The position numbers were made by a program, and so were the translations under genes. Positions 34,101-42,239 of a DNA stretch of 51,210 bases are shown here, piece after piece (position 1 is the first letter of the stretch; the number at the start of each line of letters is the position of its first letter). Under the pieces are notes generated by a model. It was not told where the DNA came from and did not search any database. It saw nothing but the letters and a program-made list of their open reading frames with translations. Source of the stretch: Bacillota bacterium (GTDB taxonomy: Bacteria; Bacillota; Dethiobacteria; DTU022; UBA8154); the NCBI GenBank assembly GCA_012798755.1, contig JAAZMP010000079.1:1-51210 (forward strand), given 5' to 3'.

Positions 34101-36127
34101 TACATGCCCCCCAATACAGCAATTTGTGGAAGTATCTGCTCATCCATAAAAGACCTTTGCTGGATAGAACCGGAAAGGCAGGCGGCCGTGCAGGCACCAC
34201 AACCCTTGCATAAGGCTTCATTAACCTTGGCTACGGAAACCATATGCCCCACGCGGTTTACTGTTACCAGTTCAATGGCAGTATACGGACAAGTTTCCAC
34301 GCAGAAACCACAGCCTCGGCAGGTTGCCTCATCAACATGGGCAATTTGGGCCTGGATCATGACTTTCCCGCTGGAAAGAGGCCCCAGTGCGGATGAAGCA
34401 GCGCCTTTAGCCTGAGCAACGGTATCGGGGATATCCTTGGGACCTTGTGAACAACCGGCCAGGAAAACGCCATCGGTTGCCGTATCCACAGGGGCCAGCT
34501 TGGGATGTGCCTCCATGAAAAAGCGATCCCCGGACTGAGAAAGCCGCAGCAAATCAATAACTTCCCTGGCATCCTGGCGGGGTTCTAACCCCACTGCCAG
34601 GACCACTAAGTCAACTTCATCTTCTATAGGGGTAGAAGTCAGGGTGTTTTCGGCTTTAATAACTAATTTGTCGCCTCTTTTAAATACCTCAGAAGGATTG
34701 CCTCGTATATAACGCACTCCTTCACGGCGCACCCGGTCATAAAATTCTTCAAATCCTTTACCAAATGCTCTTACGTCCATGTAATAAACCCTGACATTAG
34801 CATCCGGGATTTTTTCTAGCAGCAAGTGAGCAAGTTTTGCCGTGTACATGCAGCATACACGTGAACAATATTCATTCCCCACAGTTTCATCCCGGGAGCC
34901 AACGCAGCTTATAAAGGCGATTTCCTTAGGTGTGAAAGTTTCCCTGTCTTTCTTCTTTTTCTTCTCCCCTTTTCTGCCTTTGCCAATGATTATATTACCT
35001 TCTGTGGGCCCCGATGCCGCCACCAGGCGTTCCAGTTCCAGCGAGGTAATTACATTTTCGTAGTCATTGTAACCAAATTCTGGCTTCCTGGAGGCATCGA
35101 AAACATCAAAGCCGGTCGCCACGATAATGGCTCCCACTTTGAATTCCACAATTTCATCTTTTTGTTCGAAATCAATAGCACCCGGAGCACAGGCATCGAC
35201 GCACTTAGGTGATTTCCCGCATTTTCCCCTGGTCAGGAAAAGGCAGCGTTCCGGGTCGATGGTATATTTAGCAGGAACAGCTTGCGGGAAAGGAAGGTAA
35301 ATAGCCGCCCTGTTTCCCATGCCGACTTCGTACTCACTGGAAATCCTGCCTGTCAGACGGCATTCCTCAGCGCAAATACCGCAGCCGGTACACTTATCCA
35401 TGTCAACATAACGGGCTTTTTTGCGTACTTTTATATCAAAGTTTCCGATATAACCGGAAATGTCCTCTACTTCAGAGTAGGTAAGAAGTTCAATATTAGG
35501 ATGGCTGCCCACGTCCACCATTTTAGGCGTAAGGATACAGGCGGAACAGTCCAAAGTAGGAAATGTTTTATCCAACTGGGACATCCTTCCACCAACAGAA
35601 GGGGTTTTCTCCACCAAGTACACCTTAAACCCGGCGTTGGCAATATCCAGGGCTGCCTGAATTCCCGCTATTCCTCCCCCGATAATCAAAGTCGCTGGTT
35701 CTACACCGACCTCATTTTCCTGCAAGGGTTCCAAAAGCCGGGCTTTGTAGACAGCAGCAGCCACCAGCTTCTTGGCTTTTTCTGTAGCTTTTTCGCGATC
35801 CTCATGCACCCAGGAACATTGTTCCCTAATATTGGCCATTTCCAAATAATAAGGGTTAAGTTCTGCTTCCGCAAGAGTCTTACGGAAAGTTAGTTCGTGC
35901 ATGCGGGGAGAACAAGAAGCTACCACCACACGGTTAAGCCCTTCATTTTTAATGTCTTCCTTGATAAGAAGCTGCCCGGGATCGGAACACATATAGGAAT
36001 ACTCGCGCGATACTTTAACGTTGGGCAGGTGAGAGGCAAATTCTGCAACGGCATCAACATCCACCGTTTTAGCGATGTTAATCCCGCAGTGACAGACATA
36101 CACGCCAATTTTGGGTTTGTTGTTCAT
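34100..36127 (-). CDS. hdrA: HdrA-like FAD/Fe-S subunit of a heterodisulfide-reductase-type complex
   Basis: The flavin-based electron-bifurcating core in known Hdr complexes. The 675-aa protein shows the FAD loop IIGGGIAGIQAALD near 148, DCSACILTPKMVD (193-205) and a [4Fe-4S] motif CTGCGICAEEC (246-256). The ISCVGSRDE segment sits near 406, and two C-terminal ferredoxin motifs read CRGCGFCVETCP and CKGCGACTAAC. A lysine-rich insertion occupies about 383-395 before ISCVGS. It lies between etfA and the mvhD-like gene, an arrangement pointing to a joint EtfAB-Hdr-Flx complex. Confidence 0.92.
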   Translation of the reverse strand: MNNKPKIGVYVCHCGINIAKTVDVDAVAEFASHLPNVKVSREYSYMCSDPGQLLIKEDIKNEGLNRVVVASCSPRMHELTFRKTLAEAELNPYYLEMANIREQCSWVHEDREKATEKAKKLVAAAVYKARLLEPLQENEVGVEPATLIIGGGIAGIQAALDIANAGFKVYLVEKTPSVGGRMSQLDKTFPTLDCSACILTPKMVDVGSHPNIELLTYSEVEDISGYIGNFDIKVRKKARYVDMDKCTGCGICAEECRLTGRISSEYEVGMGNRAAIYLPFPQAVPAKYTIDPERCLFLTRGKCGKSPKCVDACAPGAIDFEQKDEIVEFKVGAIIVATGFDVFDASRKPEFGYNDYENVITSLELERLVAASGPTEGNIIIGKGRKGEKKKKKDRETFTPKEIAFISCVGSRDETVGNEYCSRVCCMYTAKLAHLLLEKIPDANVRVYYMDVRAFGKGFEEFYDRVRREGVRYIRGNPSEVFKRGDKLVIKAENTLTSTPIEDEVDLVVLAVGLEPRQDAREVIDLLRLSQSGDRFFMEAHPKLAPVDTATDGVFLAGCSQGPKDIPDTVAQAKGAASSALGPLSSGKVMIQAQIAHVDEATCRGCGFCVETCPYTAIELVTVNRVGHMVSVAKVNEALCKGCGACTAACLSGSIQQRSFMDEQILPQIAVLGGM

Positions 36128-36201
36128 TGCTTTTTTTCATCCTCCAACAGAAAATAACTGCTTATGCCTATCCTAAAAAAGCGGTATATGTTTAACGGTT
36201 A

Positions 36202-37179
36202 TTAGCCTTGCAATTCTTTCAGCTTCTCAGTCATTTTGGGAAGCACTTTGAAAAGGTCGTCAATAATTGCAAAGTCGGCCACCGTAAAGATCGGCGCATC
36301 AGGATCCCTGTTAATAGCGACGATGGTGTTGGCACCTTTTATTCCGGCCAAATGCTGGAAGGCCCCGGAAATCCCAACAGCGATATAAAGTTTGGGGCTA
36401 ACCGTTTTACCGGAGGTTCCCACCTGGCGATCAGCAGGTATCCATCCCGCATCTGTAGCCGCACGGGAACCACAAACATCGCCCTTGACAGCCTCAGCCA
36501 GCTCCTCGATCAGGGCCATGTTCTTTTCTTCCCTGACCCCCCGGCCTACAGCAATCAAAACTTCTGACTGGGTAATGTCCACATCTCCTACTTCGGCTTC
36601 CAGGTATTCGACAAACCGGCGGTACTCAATATCCTCTTTTAAAGGTGACTCTACTTTTTCAACCGCGCCTTCCTTGAAAGGCTCTTCAGCAGCTTCCACA
36701 GTAGCCTCCCTGAAGGTAATCAGATAGGGAGGTTCCCCTTTAAAAGCAAAGTTGGCATTAACCTTGCCCTGGTAGTACTGACGTACCGGCTGAGGCTTGC
36801 CATCGACAAATTCTACGTCGATGACATCGGTAACAAAAGGCATATTCAATTCTACAGCCAGTGCCGGAGCCAGGTCCACGCCCTGCGTGGTATGGCCAAT
36901 CATAAAAAGTTCCGGGTTCTGCTGCTTAATGAGTTCAGCCAGCACTTTCTGATATTTTTCTGAGTTGTAGTCGGAAAAAAGAGGATCATCGACATAAAGA
37001 ACCTTGTCACTGTAACCGGCAATTTTTTCGGCAAAAGAATCGACGCCGCTGCCGATCAGAACTGCTACCGTTTCCCCGCCCAGCTCTTCAGCTATTCCGG
37101 AGGCCTTGGTAAGCATTTCCAAAGTAATATCACGAAGCTCTCCTTGACGGTGTTCTGCTAAAACAAATACGTCTCCCAT
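36202..37179 (-). CDS. etfA: Electron transfer flavoprotein alpha subunit
   Basis: Binds FAD and shuttles electrons between flavoprotein dehydrogenases and acceptors. The 325-aa protein carries the alpha signature [19 protein letters not shown] and the preceding [10 protein letters not shown] near the C-terminus. Its N-terminal half has the nucleotide-binding alpha/beta domain. It overlaps etfB by one base. No ferredoxin domain is fused at the N-terminus, unlike some clostridial EtfA. Confidence 0.93.
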   Translation of the reverse strand: MGDVFVLAEHRQGELRDITLEMLTKASGIAEELGGETVAVLIGSGVDSFAEKIAGYSDKVLYVDDPLFSDYNSEKYQKVLAELIKQQNPELFMIGHTTQGVDLAPALAVELNMPFVTDVIDVEFVDGKPQPVRQYYQGKVNANFAFKGEPPYLITFREATVEAAEEPFKEGAVEKVESPLKEDIEYRRFVEYLEAEVGDVDITQSEVLIAVGRGVREEKNMALIEELAEAVKGDVCGSRAATDAGWIPADRQVGTSGKTVSPKLYIAVGISGAFQHLAGIKGANTIVAINRDPDAPIFTVADFAIIDDLFKVLPKMTEKLKELQG

Positions 37180-37967
37180 TAGAGCAGACCTCCTTTCACT
37201 AATTTGGTAGCCATAATTTCTGCTTTTTCTTCCGGATCACCTTCGATTACTTCCGCCGTGGACTCTACTTCAGGAATATAGAACTTTTGCAGTTCGATTA
37301 ATGAACTTTCAGGACCAACCTCATCTTCAGCCAGTCCAATGTCCTCTAATTTCAACACTTTAAGTTCCTTCTTCTGCGCCGCCCTAATCCCCCTGATCGG
37401 AGCATAACGAGGCTCATTAATCCCTGTTTGAATCGTTACAACAGCAGGTAAAGTAATCTCCACAACTTCCAGAAGGCCCCCTTCGAGTTCCCGATGGGCC
37501 TTTATTTTGCCATCTTCAACCTCCAGCTTTTTGACCATGGCAGCATGCGGCACCCCTAGTTCTTCTGCCAAGGCAACGCCCACAGCTGTGCTGCCATCAT
37601 CATTGGTCATACAGCCTGTCAACACCAAATCATACTCTTGTTTTTTAATGGCAGAAGCTAAAACCTTTGCTACTTTTAGCGGATCCGTGTCGTTAATGCG
37701 GGGATCTTCAATACGCATGGCGCTATCGCCACCCTTGGCCAGTGCCATGCGGATCATAACATCTGAATCTGCAGGCCCCATACAGACGACCTGGACGGTT
37801 CCTCCTTTAGCCTCCTTGATGAGTACGGCTTCTTCAACGGCATAGTTGTCGGCGTCGTTTATGTCAAAGGAAAATCTGCTGCTGTCGACGTCCTTACCAG
37901 AAGAATCCACTTTTACTTCCGCTTCCGAAGTATCCGGCACCCTTTTAACACACACAAAAATTTTCAT
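37179..37967 (-). CDS. etfB: Electron transfer flavoprotein beta subunit
   Basis: Partner of EtfA. It begins MKIFVCVKRVPDTSEAEV, carries the DINDADNYAVEEAVLIKE segment and ends with the EtfB-type LPAVVTIQTGINEPRY region. In many FAD-binding beta subunits the adenine loop reads D-x-x-T-x-Q-V/T-G-P; here it reads NDDGSTAVGVALAEEL. A GTG at 37979 lies inside the ribosome binding site TAGGAGGTG, so ATG at 37967 is the true start, giving 262 aa. A structured 126-base gap separates it from the HdrD-like gene. Confidence 0.92.
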   Translation of the reverse strand: MKIFVCVKRVPDTSEAEVKVDSSGKDVDSSRFSFDINDADNYAVEEAVLIKEAKGGTVQVVCMGPADSDVMIRMALAKGGDSAMRIEDPRINDTDPLKVAKVLASAIKKQEYDLVLTGCMTNDDGSTAVGVALAEELGVPHAAMVKKLEVEDGKIKAHRELEGGLLEVVEITLPAVVTIQTGINEPRYAPIRGIRAAQKKELKVLKLEDIGLAEDEVGPESSLIELQKFYIPEVESTAEVIEGDPEEKAEIMATKLVKGGLL

Positions 37968-38018
37968 AAGGCTTAACACCTCCTACAAAACTTGGGAATT
38001 TTTTACGCAAGTTTGCAC

Positions 38019-38088
38019 GGCAATCCATTACTTAAATCATTGTAATGTAAAATACAGATTGCCTTTTCTTTCCTGCGTAGAAAGAAAA
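38019..38088 (-). other. Structured intercistronic region before etfB
   Basis: Two strong hairpins follow each other between the HdrD-like gene and etfB. The first pairs TTTTCTTTC with GAAAGAAAA (38064-38072 with 38080-38088, 9 bp). The second pairs GATTGCC with GGCAATC (38057-38063 with 38019-38025), with CATTAC/GTAATG inside. They may set unequal amounts of the upstream Fe-S protein and the Etf subunits by transcript processing or attenuation. Confidence 0.5.
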
Positions 38089-38105
38089 TTGTTTTTTAAT
38101 AAAAA

Positions 38106-39236
38106 CTAAATAAGGTCCACAATGATCTCCAGAATGTCTACCACGCGCATTTCTTCTTCAAAACCTTTTGCTTTGATGGCATCATCCAAGGTTAAAATAC
38201 AAAAGGGGCAGGCTACAGCCAATAAAGAAACACCTAATTCCTTGGCGTCCCTAACCCTAACTTCCGCCAGGCGCTCCCCAAGGGATTCCGTTTCCGCCCA
38301 CATTCTGCCGCCACCACCTTCACAGCAAAGGCTGCGTTCCCTGTTACGCTCAAACTCAACTATTTCCGCTTCGGGAATATGGTTCAAGATGTAGCGGGGT
38401 TCATCAAAAACGTCATTTTGCTTGCCCAGGAAACAGGGATCATGATAAACGATCTTTTGGGGAAGCTCCCCTGTTATTTCCAGTTTGTTTTCTTCCAGGA
38501 GCTCTTTAAGCAGCTGTGTATAGTGAATGACCTCCGCTTTCAGGTCGGGATATTGGTTTTTAAAAGCATCATAGCAATGAGGTGATATAGCTACAATTCT
38601 TTCAGCATCATAGCTGTTCAGAAGCTCCGTATTATCTTCGATTTCCATTTCGAAAAGGCCTTCTTCGCCCAGGTTGTGTACCTCGCTGGAGCAACAGGTC
38701 TCTTTATTACCCATAAAACCGTAATCAACACCGGCTTTGTTTAAAACTTTAACAAAGCTTTGGGCAATCGCCTGTACCCTTGGATCATAAGCAATGGTAC
38801 AGCAAACGAAAATAAGGTTTTTCACTTTTTCGCCGGGCTCAACAATTTTTACCTCCAAGTCCTGCATCCAATCGGAACGCGTTGCCCTGGGTTTATCCCA
38901 AGGGTTGCCCTCAAGAAAAACACTTTCCAAAGCATCCCTGACCGTTGGCTGGATTTCACCGCTTTCTACAAGTATGTTCCGCAGTCCTATTAATATTTCC
39001 GCAGGCTTTAAACCTTTCGGGCACCTAACGGTACATGTATTGCAGGCGGTACAATCCCATATTTCCGGCAATTTGGCAAGCTCGTCAAGCATATCCTGGT
39101 CAAGAGTGTCATAGACGATGCGGCGAACATTCAAATTGGTCCGTACAGTAACCGGGCAGCCCCCGGTACATTTTCCACATTGGATGCACCCTAGCAAATC
39201 ATACTTTTGAATAAAACTCTGCAATTCTGTGCTCAT
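38106..39236 (-). CDS. HdrD-like Fe-S protein: ferredoxin domain plus two CCG domains
   Basis: A 376-aa soluble protein combining the functions of HdrC and HdrB. Two N-terminal [4Fe-4S] motifs read CIQCGKCTGGCPV and CTACNTCTVRCPKG. Two cysteine-rich CCG domains follow: one with FVCC, ETCCSS and SPHC, and a canonical one with YHDPCFLGK, SLCCEGGGGRMW and CPFC. Such proteins bind an unusual [4Fe-4S] pair that reduces heterodisulfide in methanogens; the substrate in bacteria is generally unknown. The start at 39236 has GAGG seven bases upstream; the ATG at 39242 is too close to it. It is the first gene of the cluster. Confidence 0.87.
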   Translation of the reverse strand: MSTELQSFIQKYDLLGCIQCGKCTGGCPVTVRTNLNVRRIVYDTLDQDMLDELAKLPEIWDCTACNTCTVRCPKGLKPAEILIGLRNILVESGEIQPTVRDALESVFLEGNPWDKPRATRSDWMQDLEVKIVEPGEKVKNLIFVCCTIAYDPRVQAIAQSFVKVLNKAGVDYGFMGNKETCCSSEVHNLGEEGLFEMEIEDNTELLNSYDAERIVAISPHCYDAFKNQYPDLKAEVIHYTQLLKELLEENKLEITGELPQKIVYHDPCFLGKQNDVFDEPRYILNHIPEAEIVEFERNRERSLCCEGGGGRMWAETESLGERLAEVRVRDAKELGVSLLAVACPFCILTLDDAIKAKGFEEEMRVVDILEIIVDLI

Positions 39237-39283
39237 CTTCATACCTCGCTAGAGATGTAATTTTTACAGCCATCCCTGTTAGA

Positions 39284-39310
39284 ATTATAAACCGTTTTGA
39301 TGATTGGCAA
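39284..39310 (-). promoter_or_regulatory. Candidate promoter for the Hdr-Etf-Flx operon
   Basis: On the minus strand TTGCCA (39305-39310) and TATAAT (39284-39289) are 15 bases apart, shorter than ideal, and about 48 bases before the first start codon. It abuts the right-end hairpin of a decayed IS element. Confidence 0.4.
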
Positions 39311-39785
39311 CTAAGTGCAAATGAATTTCAGACAATGGCATACTCCCACGACTAAATACGCGGGTTCTACTTCATCGAAAAATTTTCCAACAAAGGTTGA
39401 TGCCCCAACTCTAGAAGAAATTTGCGGATTCAACATTTTTACAAGCCCGATGCCTTTACTTGTTGTTCCGAACTTGTTTGCATTCATCCCACGCCCTAAG
39501 GCATGGTCTTTCTGCAATTTTTGTCATAAATTAATACTCTCCAGGCTTTTCAGTGAAAACTTCTAGCATCACCCCCCAAAAAAGATAACTTTAGAAAACC
39601 CGGGGAAATAGTGAAAATTAACAGCAACTCCGCTGCACAAACGCTAAAGTTGGCTCCAGAGGAATTGTTGCCGCTGGCAGCTGTTAACCATCCTCCAGGT
39701 TAAGGATCTGCTCTCAACAAAGCAGCCTTTTTGCCGGGCCTCCATCTGTGCCCGGTTCCACTCAATAGCGAACCCCTAAGAAATT
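39311..39785 (-). mobile_element. Decayed IS200/IS605-family TnpB element (internally deleted relic)
   Basis: Two hairpin ends typical of TnpB 3' regions are readable on the minus strand: CCATGCC-TTAG-GGCGTGG followed by GATGAATGC (near 39487-39510), and CCCGCG-TATTTAG-TCGTGGG followed by AGTATGCC (near 39340-39362). Further upstream, about 39655-39775, a broken frame reads AIEWNRAQMEARQKG and then FLWSQL, resembling the N-terminal helical part of TnpB. Nothing of the catalytic core is left, so it is inactive. The protein match is by eye and uncertain; the hairpins are the stronger evidence. Confidence 0.45.
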
Positions 39786-40041
39786 TTGTAATTTTTCACT
39801 TCGACACAGACAAAAGGAAATCCTGCTTGTCAGGACATTATTTAAAGCATTCGGTAATAGTTTGAGAAGTTTAATAATTCCTTCTTAGGAAAACGGCTTT
39901 CATGTTTCTGTAAAAATTGCTAGAAACATACAATATAGGAGTTGCTTTTTTAGCAAAATCGGCAAATTTTGCAAAACTTAAAGGGAAACTGTAAATATTT
40001 TAACAATTATCGCTTTTAAGAAAAGGATTTTCTCATAGCAG

Positions 40042-40048
40042 TGTCGAA
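40042..40048 (+). promoter_or_regulatory. Possible Spo0A box
   Basis: TGTCGAA matches the 0A-box consensus TGNCGAA. It lies about 40 bases before the candidate -35 of the Spo0E-like gene. A 7-base match can arise by chance, so its value is mostly from context. Confidence 0.4.
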
Positions 40049-40080
40049 AAACTAAGGAACAATGGAAATGTATTCTATAT

Positions 40081-40109
40081 TTGTATATTTTATAAAGAAT
40101 TTGTAAATA
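40081..40109 (+). promoter_or_regulatory. Candidate promoter for the Spo0E-like gene
   Basis: TTGTAT (40081-40086) and TAAATA (40104-40109) are 17 bases apart, 35 bases before the start codon. Confidence 0.45.
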
Positions 40110-40144
40110 TCCGTGATATTTGCTTTTAATGGGAAGGGAAAAAA

Positions 40145-40315
40145 ATGAATTATCTTAAAAAAGAAAAAAACATGTTGGCCCATATTGAAAAATTGCGGGA
40201 ACAATTGAATAAAAAAATTAATGTTAAGACGAACACTCCTTATCGTTGCTCAACAACCTACGCCATCAGCAAAAAATTGGACAAGCTGATCTTTCAATAT
40301 ATGAAGAAACAATAG
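40145..40315 (+). CDS. Spo0E-family aspartyl-phosphate phosphatase-like peptide (56 aa)
   Basis: Spo0E-family proteins are small helical hairpins that dephosphorylate Spo0A~P and delay sporulation. This 56-aa frame has two predicted helices: LAHIEKLREQLNKKI, then the family motif region AISKKLDKLIFQYMKK, matching the S-x-x-L-D-x-L-I pattern of the signature. GGGAAGGG precedes the ATG. It is on the plus strand, between the IS relic and selB, with convergent selB ending 31 bases downstream. The short length and clear motif make it a real gene; its target is inferred from the family. Confidence 0.82.
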   Translation: MNYLKKEKNMLAHIEKLREQLNKKINVKTNTPYRCSTTYAISKKLDKLIFQYMKKQ

Positions 40316-40346
40316 TTGCAGATTGCCGATTATAAAGAAACACCCA

Positions 40347-42239
40347 TTACCGGGGTAGTTTCCAGGGCACCCTTTCATCGCCGAGACGGCGCGTATACTT
40401 ACGTCCGTCAAAATGTTCCAGTATGGCTTGGGCATATCTTCGGGAGCTTTGGAGCAAATCCCTGTAATTGGCCAGACTGATGCTCCGGTTAGCCCGAAAA
40501 TGTTCTTTTAAAATCTCCAAACATTTTTGGTAAGAATCGTTGTGCATATAAATTTCTTCGCTGATGCCTACAAGGGAGCCCTTGTTAACCAGGTATTCCA
40601 AGAAGCCTTCCCCTTCTTCTTTTTTCAAATCCAAAGTTTCCCATAAGCTTTTTACAGGTGGAGGGGTAAGGCCACCCGCTTTAAAAAGACGCAACATTTC
40701 TTCTATTTTTTTCTTCTGCCCCGCGCTGGGTTGGGGGACAAAACCTTTCCTGAAAATCAGGTCCTTTTGCACACTGATTAATTCTTTGCTTTTTAGATGC
40801 CTGACAAAAGCATCGTAAGTACGGCTTGTTATTTTGTGTGGAAGTGCCCCTGCAAGCCGGGCCTTGTGCATCCCCGGCCATAAAGGTTTTGCTTTATGAA
40901 AACGATCCAGTTCTTCTAAAAGATCGGCCTTCCATTTTTTATAATGGCCGGTGGATAGGTAATAATCGCCAATTAAAACCACTTTGTTATCTTTCTGCGC
41001 CCGCTCCAACAAACCTTCCAGCTGCTGCGATCCCATTTTGACAAGCTGGGCCAGTTCCTCCAGGGTGGCTCCCTGATTTTCATTTAATTTTTGCAGCACA
41101 AAGGGCAGGGGATCATCTTTTTGTAGATCCTCCAACTTTTCTAAAACGCTGGCTTTAAATCTTTTGTGCCGTGGTGGAGATTCATCCAGAACCGTACCTC
41201 CACCGATAGTAATCATCGGCGAATAGGAACGGATGATGAAAAGATCCCCCCGTTGAGCAACAAGGGGCCTGTCCAGGCGGCATTGGACAAAACCTTCGTG
41301 GCCCGGGAGCAGTTCATCGCGGCCCAGCAACAACAGTTCGGCCACAACACGGGCCGTACCCAGGTAAAAATGAACAGGGGACATATTGACCAAAGGCTTG
41401 CTTGCAGTAGGAAGAAGTTTCAACTTGGCATCCAAAAAACCGGTCGGGCGGAAATAACCGGGAGCGGCAACTACGCTTCCCCTTACCACTTCTTTTTTTT
41501 CCAATCCGGCCAAGTTTACCGCAACCCTCTGACCGGCAGTAACACTTTCTACAGTATCTCCATGCACCTGCAACCCCCTGACCCTAAATTCACGCCCAAG
41601 GGGTACTACCTCCACGGTATCCCCGACATTTACCGTTCCGTTTAAGATTGTACCGGTGATAACAGTACCAAAACCCGCCATTGTAAAGGCACGATCCACG
41701 GGGATACGCAAAGGTGCATTTTCGTCCCTTGCAGCTATGGAACCGACCAAATCGCCAATATCTTTCCTGAGTTTGTCAATCCCCGCTTTTGTAGCAGAAG
41801 ATACAAGATGCAAAGGGGCATCAGAAAGAAAAGTACCGCTAAAGCTTTCTTTAACCTCCTCTACCACCATTTCCAGCCAGTCTTTCTCCACAAGATCTGT
41901 TTTCGTGATCACTATCAAACCTTTGTTTACCTGTAACAATTCCAAAATATCAAGATGTTCCCTTGTTTGCGGCATGACTCCTTCCGTTGCATCTATAACC
42001 ATTAAAACCAAGTCCATCCCGCCTGCTCCCGCCAACATATTATGAATGAACCTTTCATGCCCGGGCACATCGATAACACCGGCTGTCTTTCCGTTGGGGA
42101 GAAGCAAAGGCGCAAAACCAATATCAATGGAAATTCCTCTCTCTTTTTCCTCCTTCAGGCGATCCGTATCCAGCCCCGTCAAGGCCTTGATTAGTTCTGT
42201 TTTACCATGATCTACATGCCCTGCCGTCCCAATGATCAT
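40347..42239 (-). CDS. selB: SelB, selenocysteine-specific elongation factor
   Basis: GTPase that brings Sec-tRNA to UGA codons marked by a SECIS element. The 630-aa protein begins [20 protein letters not shown]. It has the switch sequences [13 protein letters not shown] and [12 protein letters not shown], the TKTD base-recognition motif, EF-Tu-like barrels, and a C-terminal region of winged-helix repeats (residues about 370-630) that would bind the SECIS hairpin. It overlaps selA by 4 bases. Confidence 0.97.
   Translation of the reverse strand: MIIGTAGHVDHGKTELIKALTGLDTDRLKEEKERGISIDIGFAPLLLPNGKTAGVIDVPGHERFIHNMLAGAGGMDLVLMVIDATEGVMPQTREHLDILELLQVNKGLIVITKTDLVEKDWLEMVVEEVKESFSGTFLSDAPLHLVSSATKAGIDKLRKDIGDLVGSIAARDENAPLRIPVDRAFTMAGFGTVITGTILNGTVNVGDTVEVVPLGREFRVRGLQVHGDTVESVTAGQRVAVNLAGLEKKEVVRGSVVAAPGYFRPTGFLDAKLKLLPTASKPLVNMSPVHFYLGTARVVAELLLLGRDELLPGHEGFVQCRLDRPLVAQRGDLFIIRSYSPMITIGGGTVLDESPPRHKRFKASVLEKLEDLQKDDPLPFVLQKLNENQGATLEELAQLVKMGSQQLEGLLERAQKDNKVVLIGDYYLSTGHYKKWKADLLEELDRFHKAKPLWPGMHKARLAGALPHKITSRTYDAFVRHLKSKELISVQKDLIFRKGFVPQPSAGQKKKIEEMLRLFKAGGLTPPPVKSLWETLDLKKEEGEGFLEYLVNKGSLVGISEEIYMHNDSYQKCLEILKEHFRANRSISLANYRDLLQSSRRYAQAILEHFDGRKYTRRLGDERVPWKLPR

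Larger units (their letters stand above)
39786..40144. other. Intergenic region upstream of the Spo0E-like gene
   Basis: An AT-rich stretch with two 7-bp hairpins, TGTTTCT/AGAAACA (39903-39928) and GCAAAAT/ATTTTGC (39953-39972). A possible Spo0A box TGTCGAA occurs at 40042-40048, and its reverse complement at 39800-39806. No other coding frame was seen. Confidence 0.45.
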
